NCBI GenBank assembly: GCA_034432855.1
Contig: DAOUBA010000207.1
Location: 1 to 24,356, forward strand
Direction of reading: 5' to 3'
DNA: 24,356 nt
From: DAOUBA01 sp034432855
Lineage (GTDB): Bacteria > Chloroflexota > Anaerolineae > B4-G1
A model generated the notes under the pieces. The model was not told the origin of the DNA. It was given only the letters and a program-made list of their open reading frames with translations, and did no database searches. Below, one piece after another: positions 7,678 to 16,289 of this stretch (its first letter is position 1; the number at the start of each line of letters is the position of its first letter). A program made the position numbers and the translations under genes.

Positions 7678-9668
7678 TCACAAATATTCCCCCCGCTTGC
7701 AAGGCCGATCGCTTCTTCTTGAGCGGGCTTGTTCTGACCCTGCTCTTCGCTACCTTCATGCGGCTCTGGGCTATAGATCGCGTGCCCCCCGGATTGTCCG
7801 ATGATGAAGTATCCCACTGGTTGATCGTCCGACAGATTCTGTCTGGACATCCGGCGATCTATTTCACCCTCGATAAAGGGCATGAACCGCTCGTTCATTA
7901 CCTGCAGGCCGGCATGGTGGCCCTGCTGGGCGATCATTGGCTGGCGCTACGCTACCCCTCGATTGCCCTCGGAGTCTTGAGCGTCGCGGCGATCGCGACA
8001 TTGACCCGCCGTCTGTTGGGCCGAAGGGTAGCCCTGTTGACATCTGCGTATCTGGCTTTGGGTTTCTGGCCCATCTTTTATGCACGTCTTGCGCTGCGTG
8101 CGAACGCGCTGCCTCTCTTTGCTGCCCTTGCAGCCTATTTCTTCTTCCGCGGCTTTTCGCACGATACGTCCAGGTTTCTCCCTTACCTGATTTCCGGCCT
8201 CTTCTTCGGCCTCTCTTTCTACACGTACACGGCCTCCCGTGTCCTCCCGCTCATCATGGCGGTCTACTTGATCTATCTCATCACCTTTCACCGCCGGTGG
8301 GTGCACAACCACTGGCGCGGGATACTGACTGCCCTGGCCGTCGCGGCAATAGTCTCTGCACCGCTGGTGATCTGGCTGGCGACTCACCGTGGGGCAGAGC
8401 AGCGTATTTCGGAGTTGAGGGGGCCTTTAGATGATCTCCTGGCGGGTAACCCTGCCTCCGTGTGGGCAAACCTTAAGGCCAACCTGGGCATATTCGCCTT
8501 CCGGGGTGATCCCTGGGCTCACTACAATGTTCCCGGCCGGCCAATTTTCGACCGGCTGAACGGGATTCTTTTCTACATCGGGGCAGTGTTTGCGCTATCT
8601 CGCTGGAGAGATTATCGCTGTGCCTTTCTCCTCATCTGGTTGGCAGGCTCATTGGTACCCAGCGTGCTCGCTTCCGATGCGCCGAGTTCTATCCGCAGTA
8701 TCCTGGGGCTGGTTGTGACCTTTTCCTTCCCTGCGCTGGCCCTATCGTGGGTTACCCACCTCTCCGATCATCTCCTGTCCAGGCTACCCGCGTTGCTTCT
8801 ACGCTTCGTGCTCACCACTCTCCTGGCATTCCCTCTTCTCCGGTTTGGTTTTTCGACTGCACGGGATTACTTTGTCCTCTGGCCTCAAGAACCCATCGTG
8901 CAATTCAACTACCATGCCGATCTTGCGGCCACTGCGCGCCGGATCGAGGAACTCGACCCCAAAGTCCCTCTCGTCGTGACGGGACTTGCCGTGCATACGG
9001 TATACGGCCCATTACTCGAGTTGTCTACACAGCGTCCTACTGGGCAAGTCCGGGTGTGCGATACCCGCCAGACGCTGATCATACCGGTAGGAGACAATGC
9101 CCGCCTGCTGGCACCTAACGTCGTGCCCTTTGACGAAGACCTGTTGGGGTTTATACTTGCTCAGGGAGCACGGTGGAGCGCGCGGCCCGCTCAGGCCTAT
9201 CGAGAGTACACCTTGCCCCCGGTTCAGACATTCGAGGCCGTATTTGCGGAAACGGTTGCCTTTTTGCCGGACGGGACGCCGTCTCCATTACCGGTTTCTT
9301 TCAATGGGTATCTGGCCCTGATAGGAGTCAAGACGCTCGCGGATAGAGTTGTTCCCGGCAGCCAGACAGTCATACTCACAGCCTGGCGGGTAGAATCGCC
9401 GCCCCCTGCGGCGCTCAAAGTCTTTTTGCACCTGTTCGATTCTGATGGAGACCTGCGTGCCCAGGATGACAGGCTATTGGAGAGTCCCCCCGCTAGATGG
9501 ACAACCGGTGATCTGCTTCTACAAAAACACACGCTGGACCTGCCCGGCGATCTGGAACCCGGAAGTTATGTGCTCTCGGTGGGGTTGTACTGGCTTCCCG
9601 ATGGGCCGCGACTGCCTGTCCGCAACACAGATCGAATGACCATGCCGCTGAAGATTCTCGCACCATGA
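7644..9668 (+). CDS. GT39-like (GT-C) membrane glycosyltransferase (gene 5)
   Basis: This 674-residue protein belongs to the subfamily of genes 1-3. It has a first helix at ~26-40, D53-D54-E55 in the first outer loop, GHEPLVHY at ~79, VPGRPIFDR, LSRWRDYR and TARDYFVLWPQEP, followed by a C-terminal beta-rich domain at ~555-670 (TAWRV, FLHLFDSDG, LSVGLYW). The loop that carries repeats in genes 1-3 is short and repeat-free here (FSHDTSRF), so this copy shows the uninterrupted form. The start is uncertain. TTG at 7644 has GGAGAGG ten bases upstream and overlaps gene 4 by 34 bases; GTG at 7656 is the alternative. The stop overlaps the gene 6 ATG. Confidence 0.86.
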   Translation: MGREVEDSSPIVTNIPPACKADRFFLSGLVLTLLFATFMRLWAIDRVPPGLSDDEVSHWLIVRQILSGHPAIYFTLDKGHEPLVHYLQAGMVALLGDHWLALRYPSIALGVLSVAAIATLTRRLLGRRVALLTSAYLALGFWPIFYARLALRANALPLFAALAAYFFFRGFSHDTSRFLPYLISGLFFGLSFYTYTASRVLPLIMAVYLIYLITFHRRWVHNHWRGILTALAVAAIVSAPLVIWLATHRGAEQRISELRGPLDDLLAGNPASVWANLKANLGIFAFRGDPWAHYNVPGRPIFDRLNGILFYIGAVFALSRWRDYRCAFLLIWLAGSLVPSVLASDAPSSIRSILGLVVTFSFPALALSWVTHLSDHLLSRLPALLLRFVLTTLLAFPLLRFGFSTARDYFVLWPQEPIVQFNYHADLAATARRIEELDPKVPLVVTGLAVHTVYGPLLELSTQRPTGQVRVCDTRQTLIIPVGDNARLLAPNVVPFDEDLLGFILAQGARWSARPAQAYREYTLPPVQTFEAVFAETVAFLPDGTPSPLPVSFNGYLALIGVKTLADRVVPGSQTVILTAWRVESPPPAALKVFLHLFDSDGDLRAQDDRLLESPPARWTTGDLLLQKHTLDLPGDLEPGSYVLSVGLYWLPDGPRLPVRNTDRMTMPLKILAP

Positions 9669-11692
9669 TGGGAACACCGAAGAGAACATTCTGCGAACTG
9701 CTCCTGCCGCTCATCCTCGTTGTCCTCGCCGCCTGGCTGCGCTTCGCCGATCTCGATCAGGCCGAGTTCCTGTGGGATCAGGCCGAGATCTCCAAGTGGG
9801 CGCTGCAACTGGCGCGCGAGGGCCGGTTCTCGTGGATCGGGCCGGTCTCGTCCACCGGCATAGATACGTTCCCCGTCGCCATCTGGATATGGGCGATTCC
9901 CTATGCCATCTCGACCAGCCCTGTTTTCGCCGGCGGCTTTCTCGCCGCCATTCACCTGCTCGCCCTGATCGGCACCTACTTTCTGGTGCAGCGCCGGTTT
10001 GGACGCACGGCGGCGCTGGTTACGACGCTGCTGTACGCCGTCGCACCGTGGGCCGTCGTCTACTCGCGCAAGATCTGGCACACGACGCTCCTGCCGCCGC
10101 TTATCTTGCCCTACGTCGTGACCGGCTGGCTGGCGTTTGTGCGCGGGAAACGCTGGGCGCTTATCGCGCACGCCCTCTCGCTGGCGCTGCTCGTGCAGAC
10201 CCACTTCTCGACCCTCCCCTTCGTCCCGCTGACCGGCCTGTGGGCGCTCATCTTTCGCAGGCGGCTGGATTGGAGGTTCGTGCCGCTGGCGGTGCTGGTG
10301 GCGGCATTGACTTTTGTGCCGTATCTGACCTTCGACGCGCAGCGAGGTTGGCGCAACGTGCACCGCCTTATAGAAGTGCTGCAAAGACCCGCCGTGGTGA
10401 GCAGCGACGCGGCCTATGCCACGTGGGCGGCCAGCACCGGCCGGGGACTGTACTGGCTGACCGGCCCGGATCGCTATGCCGAGTTCATCGCCGTCACACC
10501 CAACCTGCGCTGGTTGTTCGATGTCGAAGGCGTACTGATGGTCGCCGGAGGAGTGCTTGCGCTTGTGCGGGCGGTCCTCCAGGCACGGGCGGGCCTCGAC
10601 GACGAGACGGCGGCGGCGCTGATGGTAGCCACCTGGTTGGTGATGCCGGCGCTGTTTCTGACCCGGCACAAGACGATCGTAGCGTCACACTATTTCACCA
10701 TCACTTTCCCGGCCCAATTCGTTTTGGTTGGCTGGTTAGTTAGTTGGTTAGTTAGTTGGTTGGAGAGGTATGCCGGGGTGTGGGGACACATCGGAGTGAG
10801 AGGTGCGCTTGCTGCACTGGTGGTAGCAATCGTGGCCGCACAGACTTACGAAACCATCGCCATCCTGCGCTTTGTAGCGACCCGCGACACGCGCTGGGGC
10901 TACGGCACACCCGTGCGCTATGAGATCGAGGCCGCGCAGACGGCGATCCGATTGGGGGAAGGGACTGGTAGCCAGGAAGTCATCCTGCTCTCCGAGGGGG
11001 ATGAGCCGCGCATGTATGAAATGCCCAATGCTGCCGATGTGCTGCTGTACGGCCAGCCACACCGGGCAGTTGACGTTCGCACGGCGCTGGTCTTTCCGGA
11101 GACTCCGGCGATCTACTGGGCGACTTATGACCCAACACCTGCCGAGACGTTGCTGGCTTCGCTTACGCCGGAATTGACCGAGGCGCGTATTCCACTGCGC
11201 GAGGGGGCACGCTCGTTCCGCTTCTACCGCTGGCCTGGCGGCGAGCCCGCGCTTGGGGGCGTGCAACCGCTTCCCGGCGGGCCGCGCCGCTGGGTCAACG
11301 GCGCACAACTCGTGGGCAACATCGTTGAGGGGAACCTGCGTCCTGGCGGGACGCTGCATTGGACGCTCGTCTGGCGCGCCACGCAGACGCCGACCGAGGA
11401 TGTGTACTATCACTGGTTCAATCACCTGCTTGACGAGCAGGGCCAACTGCGCGCGCAGCACGATGGCCCCAGTCTACTCCCGGCCTCCTGGCGTGCCGGC
11501 GATACAATCCTCAATTGGTTCATCCTCCAAATCCCCGTCGATGCGCCGGCCGGCGCGTACACGATGCGTGTGGGGATGTACGCCGTGCAGCCGGGCTCGG
11601 GAGAGTTTCTGGGCAACGTCGCGGTGCTGGATGCCGGCGGTGCCACGGCAGGCGAGTGGATTACCGTTGGCCCCCTTCACATTGGAGAGTGA
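9665..11692 (+). CDS. Divergent GT39-like membrane glycosyltransferase (gene 6)
   Basis: This 675-residue polytopic protein is from a different GT-C subfamily than genes 1-3 and 5. After the first helix, the acidic loop reads W37-D38-Q39-A40-E41, so the D is kept but DE is replaced by DQAE. Other visible blocks are YAVAPWAVVYSRKIWHTT and LLVQTHFSTLP. The C-terminal domain (~540-670) again has the shared pattern (LHWTLVWR, YHWFNHLLDEQG, SWRAGD, YTMRVGMYAV). ATG 9665 overlaps the gene 5 stop (ATGA), and a second in-frame ATG follows directly. A 12-bp tandem repeat encodes WLVSWLVSWL in a helix near residue 360. Its role is probably related sugar transfer, but with less certainty than the other GT39 members. 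Confidence 0.83.
   Translation: MMGTPKRTFCELLLPLILVVLAAWLRFADLDQAEFLWDQAEISKWALQLAREGRFSWIGPVSSTGIDTFPVAIWIWAIPYAISTSPVFAGGFLAAIHLLALIGTYFLVQRRFGRTAALVTTLLYAVAPWAVVYSRKIWHTTLLPPLILPYVVTGWLAFVRGKRWALIAHALSLALLVQTHFSTLPFVPLTGLWALIFRRRLDWRFVPLAVLVAALTFVPYLTFDAQRGWRNVHRLIEVLQRPAVVSSDAAYATWAASTGRGLYWLTGPDRYAEFIAVTPNLRWLFDVEGVLMVAGGVLALVRAVLQARAGLDDETAAALMVATWLVMPALFLTRHKTIVASHYFTITFPAQFVLVGWLVSWLVSWLERYAGVWGHIGVRGALAALVVAIVAAQTYETIAILRFVATRDTRWGYGTPVRYEIEAAQTAIRLGEGTGSQEVILLSEGDEPRMYEMPNAADVLLYGQPHRAVDVRTALVFPETPAIYWATYDPTPAETLLASLTPELTEARIPLREGARSFRFYRWPGGEPALGGVQPLPGGPRRWVNGAQLVGNIVEGNLRPGGTLHWTLVWRATQTPTEDVYYHWFNHLLDEQGQLRAQHDGPSLLPASWRAGDTILNWFILQIPVDAPAGAYTMRVGMYAVQPGSGEFLGNVAVLDAGGATAGEWITVGPLHIGE
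10734..10761 (+). repeat. 12-bp tandem repeat GGTTAGTTAGTT x2 plus GGTT
   Basis: Units at 10734-10745 and 10746-10757 are identical and are followed by GGTT. They encode LVSWLVSW within a hydrophobic segment of gene 6. The 12-bp unit preserves the frame, so copy-number change would lengthen or shorten the helix by four residues. Confidence 0.92.
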
Positions 11693-11695
11693 AAG

Positions 11696-13981
11696 ATGCC
11701 CGCCAGGCGCACCCCGCTGTTCATTGTTCATTGTCCATTGTTCATTGTCTCATTGTTCATTCTCCTCGCCGTCGCCTACAGCCTGGCCTCGCCGCTCTAC
11801 GAGCCGACCGACGAGGTGCGCCACTTTCGCTACGTGCGCCACATTGCCGTCACCTGCGATCTGCCGGTGCAGCGGGCCGACGCTCCCCGCGCGCAGAGCC
11901 ATCACCCGCCGTTGTATTACGCGCTGGGCGCGCTGGTCAGCGGTTGGGTGCCGGTAGAGCAGGACGTGTACTATGAGCCCCTGGTCAATCCATTCTGGAC
12001 CGATCGCTACGAGGAGGTGAGCGGTGACAACAAGAACCAGTACCTCCACGGCGACGACGAACGGTTCCCTTTCCACGGCATCGCCCTGGCGGTCTACTTG
12101 GTGCGCTGGATGACGGTCCTGATCGGGGCAACCACGGTCTGGGTGACGTATCGCTTGGGGCGCGAGGTCTTTCCCGACCGGCCGGCATTGGCGTTGGGAG
12201 CAGCGACAATTGTCGCGTTCATCCCCCAGTTCCTCTACCTGAGCGGTGCAGTGGCGAACGACGTGCCGGCCGCCCTGTGTGGTGCAGCCGTGCTATGGGC
12301 GTGTGTCCGCCTGCTGCGCAACGGCCCCGGCCTGCGCGCCGACCTGACTTTGGGTATCCTCTACGGCCTGGCGCTGCTCACCAAGTTCCACCTCCTCGCC
12401 TTGCTTGCCGTGATCGAACTGGCCTACGTCCTGGCCGTGTGCCGCACCCGCAACTGGCGTGCTTTTCTTCGCGCCAATCTCATCGTCCTGGGAATGGCGC
12501 TGCTCATCGCCGGCTGGTGGTTCTGGCGCAACTGGGTGCTCTACGGCGATCCCACCGGTATGAGCAAGGTCAACGAACTATGGGGAGGCCGTCCGGCGTG
12601 GGGCAACTGGTGGGCGCTGAAGCAGGGCCTCCCCCACCTGTGGCAAAGCCTGTGGGGGCGTTTTGGCTACGGCCAGGCACCGCTGCACGCGAGGGTCTAT
12701 CGGATTCTGCTCGTGTTTTGCGCTGTGGCATTGGCCGGCTATATCGTTCCTGCTGTGGTGAAATGGCTCCTCAATGTCTTTGGACACGGATTCACACCGG
12801 TCGCACGGATTTCCAAAATGCTTTACCCGCGTTTATCCGTAACATCCGTGTCTGCCCCTCTTGTGCTATTGTTGGCGGTACCGTTTGTCTTCATACTCGT
12901 CGTTTTCTACTACATTTTGATCCAACCCGCCGGGGCGATGGGGCGCTTCCTGTTTCCGGCGCTCCCCGCTTTTGCGCTCCTGCTGATGGGCGGTCTGAGC
13001 CGTTTCTTTCCGCGCCGCCTGGACTGGACAGCGGGTCTCGGTGTGACGGTCGCGATGGTCGGATTGGGCATCTATGCCCTGATCGGGGTGTTGATTCCCG
13101 CCTTTACCCGCCCCCGCCCGCTGACGGAGGCCGAACTTGCCACCATACCCAATCCCACGAGTATCGAGTTCGGCGAAACGGCGCGGCTGCTCGGCTACCG
13201 CGTCGAGCCGCAGACGGTCGAGCCGGGCGACACGGTCGAGGTCACGCTCTACTGGCAGGCCTTGACACGCCCCGCGCAGAATTACGCCGTCTTCGTCCAC
13301 CTGCTAAGCGATGTGGGTACGATGATCGCTCAGCGCGACACCTACCCCGGCCTGGGCCGCTATCCCACAACGGTGTGGCGCCCGGGCGTCGCCTTTGCCG
13401 ATACCTATCGCGTGCGCATCCCCGAAACCGCCTACACGCCCGATAGCGGCTACATCCAGGTCGGCCTCTATCTGCCCGGCGGCGCGCGCCTGACCACGCC
13501 TGACGGGCGCGACGCCATACGCCTGTCCCCGGTCGCGATTCGCCCGCGCCCCGGCGAGTTCCCCAACCCGCTGGATGCCAATTTCGGCAACCGCATAGCC
13601 CTTATCGGCTACACGCTCGACCGGCGGGTTGCGCGTCCCGGCGAGACGATCCACCTGACGCTCTACTGGAAAGCGCTGGCGCCGCTGCAGACCGACTATA
13701 CCGTCTTTGCTCACGTCCTGGGGGTCCCGGACCAGGTGTGGAGTTGGAGCGACGGCTGGCCAGTCGAGGGACGTTCCCCCACCAGCCTGTGGAGCCCTGG
13801 CGATGTGATCGAGGATGTGCGTGCGCTGACCATCGGCCAGACCACTCCGCCGGGCTTTTACGACATCGAGGTCGGTCTCTACACTGTCGAAGAGGGCCGC
13901 CTGCCACTCCTGGCCGACGAAGGCCACTGGCTGGGTGACCGTGTGCTGTTGGGCAAGATTCGCGTGGTGGATGGGCTGTGA
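11696..13981 (+). CDS. DUF2142-like membrane protein with two C-terminal beta domains (gene 7)
   Basis: This 761-residue protein resembles DUF2142. Its first helix (~8-28) is followed by PTDEVRHF (D39, E40, H43) and HHPPLYYALGAL, the paired loop motifs also seen in gene 4. After the helices, two related beta-rich modules follow in tandem. The first (~487-603) contains LGYRVE, LYWQALT, FVHLLSDVG and VGLYLPGG. The second (~615-757) contains LIGYTLD, LYWKALAP, FAHVLG, SLWSPGD and VGLYTVEEG. The ATG has GGAG eight bases upstream and lies four bases after the gene 6 stop. The first helix is built from GTTCATT heptamers, as in gene 2. An inverted repeat is also translated near residue 370. The stop overlaps the gene 8 GTG. 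Confidence 0.86.
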   Translation: MPARRTPLFIVHCPLFIVSLFILLAVAYSLASPLYEPTDEVRHFRYVRHIAVTCDLPVQRADAPRAQSHHPPLYYALGALVSGWVPVEQDVYYEPLVNPFWTDRYEEVSGDNKNQYLHGDDERFPFHGIALAVYLVRWMTVLIGATTVWVTYRLGREVFPDRPALALGAATIVAFIPQFLYLSGAVANDVPAALCGAAVLWACVRLLRNGPGLRADLTLGILYGLALLTKFHLLALLAVIELAYVLAVCRTRNWRAFLRANLIVLGMALLIAGWWFWRNWVLYGDPTGMSKVNELWGGRPAWGNWWALKQGLPHLWQSLWGRFGYGQAPLHARVYRILLVFCAVALAGYIVPAVVKWLLNVFGHGFTPVARISKMLYPRLSVTSVSAPLVLLLAVPFVFILVVFYYILIQPAGAMGRFLFPALPAFALLLMGGLSRFFPRRLDWTAGLGVTVAMVGLGIYALIGVLIPAFTRPRPLTEAELATIPNPTSIEFGETARLLGYRVEPQTVEPGDTVEVTLYWQALTRPAQNYAVFVHLLSDVGTMIAQRDTYPGLGRYPTTVWRPGVAFADTYRVRIPETAYTPDSGYIQVGLYLPGGARLTTPDGRDAIRLSPVAIRPRPGEFPNPLDANFGNRIALIGYTLDRRVARPGETIHLTLYWKALAPLQTDYTVFAHVLGVPDQVWSWSDGWPVEGRSPTSLWSPGDVIEDVRALTIGQTTPPGFYDIEVGLYTVEEGRLPLLADEGHWLGDRVLLGKIRVVDGL
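11719..11761 (+). repeat. GTTCATT heptamer array, six units, two imperfect
   Basis: The units read GTTCATT, GTTCATT, GTCCATT, GTTCATT, GTCTCATT (8 bp), GTTCATT. The frame used is the same as in gene 2, giving LFIVHCPLFIVSLFI as the first transmembrane helix of gene 7. The one-base-longer fifth unit shows the array is degenerating here. Confidence 0.94.
12782..12853. repeat. Inverted repeat with ACACGGAT / ATCCGTGT arms inside gene 7
   Basis: GACACGGAT (12783-12791) and its exact complement ATCCGTGTC (12844-12852) bracket two further copies of the core (CACGGATT near 12804, TTATCCGT near 12833). The segment is translated as a polar loop (HGFTPVARISKMLYPRLSVTS) between hydrophobic stretches of gene 7. 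It looks like an in-frame repeat insertion. Confidence 0.7.
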
Positions 13982-16263
13982 CCGGGCTTGATGGTTTGGC
14001 GGAACTGAAGCGTTGGAAGTGGGTGGGCGTTCCCCTGCTGCTGGGACTTTTGGCGGCACAGGTGGCCGGTGCCAGCGCCCGCAACTCGGCCACGTTCGAC
14101 GAGGCATACCACCTGACAGCAGGCTACGCCTATCTGCGCACGGGCGATCCCCGCTTGAGTTGGGAGCACCCCCCGCTGGTGGATGCGCTGACCGCCCTGC
14201 CCCTCCTCGCCCGCTCCGATGTTGTGCTCCCTCTCGACGATTCCACCTGGGCGCGGGCCGACATCGTCAACTTTGCCGACGTCTTCCTCTGGCAGGCCAA
14301 CTTGTCACGCGCCCCGCAATTGATCCGCGCCGGGCGCTGGCCGGTGATGGGCTTGGCGGTGCTGTTGGGATTGGCGCTATTCCTGGCGCTGCGCCGCTTC
14401 GCTGGAGAACCGGCTGCTTGGTTGGGGCTGGCTCTATACGTTCTGGACCCCAACGTTGTCGCCAACGCTGCTGTGACGTTGAACGACCTGGGGCTGGCCT
14501 GTTTTCTCTTCGTCGCCGTGTGGCGGTTGGGTATCTATCTGGACTGCCCAACCGCGCCCAATTTCGTACTGGCGGGCCTGAGCGCTGGCCTGGCTTTGAG
14601 CAGCAAATTCTCCGGTGTGCTGATAGGGCCCATCTTCCTGGTCGTCACCCTGCTCTACCGTCCGCCCAATCGCAGCCCTCTGTCGCCAGGCCGGCAAGTG
14701 GCCGCGCTGGCCGGGATGGGACTGTTGGCGCTGCTTGTCGTGTGGGCGGCTTACTCCTTCGCCATCGGGACGGTGCGTGAGGGCGGCGTCCCGCTGCCGG
14801 CGCCGCTCTACTGGCGTGGCATGATGGCGGTTCGTCGGCGCATCGTGGCCAGCACGCCGATGCTGCTCTTGGGTCGCATCTACGACGCCGGCGTCTGGTA
14901 TTATTTCCCCGTCCTCTTCCTCCTCAAGACCCCACTGCCGACGTTGACCCTGCTGGGGGTGGGGCTGTGGCGTGCGCGCGGCTCCTGGCAGCAGGCAATC
15001 CTATGGCTAGCCCCAGCCGCCGCCGTTCTCGCCGCTGGAATGTCCAGCCCGCTTACTATCAGTTACCGCCACATCCTGCCTGCCCTGCCGTTCGCCGTCG
15101 CGCTTGGCGCGTCGGGCGCGTTGCTACACGCGCGTCAGCGCCGGGCCTGGCATATTGGAATGGCGTTGTTGATCGCCTGGGCCGCCGTGGGTGCGGCCCG
15201 CATATATCCGTATCCGCTCTCTTTTGTGAACGAATTGGGCGGTGGCCCGCGCAACGCTTACCGTCTCTCCTCCGACGCCGATTGGGGGCAAGACCTGATC
15301 AGCCTGCGCGATTACGTGACGGCGCACAAAGTCGAGCGGGTGCAGTTGAGTTACTTTGGCAGCGCAGACCCGGCCGCCTACGGTATCTCCTTCGATCCCC
15401 TGCCCGGCTTCCGGCGCACGTTGAGCGGGCCTGCCTATTTCAGCTACAATCCCTGTACACCTCCGCCGGGCGTCTATGCCATCAGCGTGAACAGCCTGCA
15501 AATGGGACTGCTGTATCACCAGCGCGACCTGTACGCTTTCTTCCGTGACCGGCAGCCGGACGCCTATGCCGGGCACACGATCCGCATCTACCGGGTCGAG
15601 TATCCCCCCGGCACGCCCGTGGACCGCGCCGTGCTCGTCGGCCCGGCCATTATGGATGTACCATGCGATGCGCTGGGCGCGCAGCCGGGCCGTCGGCTCA
15701 TCGTCAAGTGGGCCGCTTCCGGCGCGCTCGTCCTGGCCGGCCAGGGGCCCGCACGCTACGTGATCCAGGGCGCGTTGCCCCCCTCGTCGCTGCACGCCCG
15801 GTTGCTGGCCGGGCCGGATTCGCTGGCCGACGCTCGCCCCTTACTGGCCGATCTGCCCGCAGGGCCGGCGGGCGATGAGACTGCGTTGCCCGTGCGCTTC
15901 GCGAACGGGCTGGCGCTGGCCGGCTATGAACTCTCTGCTGCACGGGCTGCCCCAGGCCAGACGATAGATTTGGTGACCTACTGGCACCTCGAAAACGCGC
16001 CCTCTCCGCCGCTGGCCGTCTTTGTCCACCTGCTTGCTCCTGATGACGCGATCCTGACGCAATGGGATGGCTGGCCGGTAGCATTCAGTGGACTTGAAAC
16101 GGGGGACGTTCTCGTATTACACCACCCCTTGCCTCTCCCTGCCAGCGCGGTGCCGGGCGACTATGTATTGCAGACCGGCCTTTACCGCGCGCCTGCCGGT
16201 GCTCGCTTCATCACCTCCGATGGACGCGACGCCGTGCGTCTGGCTGTGGTTGAGATTCGTTAG
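13978..16263 (+). CDS. GT39/PMT_2 family membrane glycosyltransferase (gene 8)
   Basis: This 761-residue protein is the most canonical GT39/PMT_2 member here. ATFDEAYHLTAGYAYL (D41, E42) is followed by SWEHPPLVDAL (E63, H64), which match the two loop motifs of protein O-mannosyltransferase/ArnT-like enzymes. GVWYYFPVLFLLKTPLP marks a later helix, and SDADWGQDLISLRDY begins the soluble part. The C-terminal domain (~635-760) has the shared pattern (LAGYEL, LVTYWHLE, FVHLLAPDD, VLQTGLYRAP). The start is GTG overlapping the gene 7 stop (GTGA). The nearby ATG at 13991 is out of frame. It contains no tandem repeats. It is likely to transfer a sugar from a lipid carrier to a surface acceptor; which one is unknown. 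Confidence 0.9.
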   Translation: MTGLDGLAELKRWKWVGVPLLLGLLAAQVAGASARNSATFDEAYHLTAGYAYLRTGDPRLSWEHPPLVDALTALPLLARSDVVLPLDDSTWARADIVNFADVFLWQANLSRAPQLIRAGRWPVMGLAVLLGLALFLALRRFAGEPAAWLGLALYVLDPNVVANAAVTLNDLGLACFLFVAVWRLGIYLDCPTAPNFVLAGLSAGLALSSKFSGVLIGPIFLVVTLLYRPPNRSPLSPGRQVAALAGMGLLALLVVWAAYSFAIGTVREGGVPLPAPLYWRGMMAVRRRIVASTPMLLLGRIYDAGVWYYFPVLFLLKTPLPTLTLLGVGLWRARGSWQQAILWLAPAAAVLAAGMSSPLTISYRHILPALPFAVALGASGALLHARQRRAWHIGMALLIAWAAVGAARIYPYPLSFVNELGGGPRNAYRLSSDADWGQDLISLRDYVTAHKVERVQLSYFGSADPAAYGISFDPLPGFRRTLSGPAYFSYNPCTPPPGVYAISVNSLQMGLLYHQRDLYAFFRDRQPDAYAGHTIRIYRVEYPPGTPVDRAVLVGPAIMDVPCDALGAQPGRRLIVKWAASGALVLAGQGPARYVIQGALPPSSLHARLLAGPDSLADARPLLADLPAGPAGDETALPVRFANGLALAGYELSAARAAPGQTIDLVTYWHLENAPSPPLAVFVHLLAPDDAILTQWDGWPVAFSGLETGDVLVLHHPLPLPASAVPGDYVLQTGLYRAPAGARFITSDGRDAVRLAVVEIR

Positions 16264-16289
16264 CCGGGCGCACCCTTGCGCGTTGCCAC

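Noticed and set aside
9566..10669. Minus-strand open frame (367 codons) opposite genes 5 and 6
   Set aside because: Low-complexity Arg/Gln/Gly-rich translation, antisense to conserved membrane domains, no ribosome-binding site recognised.
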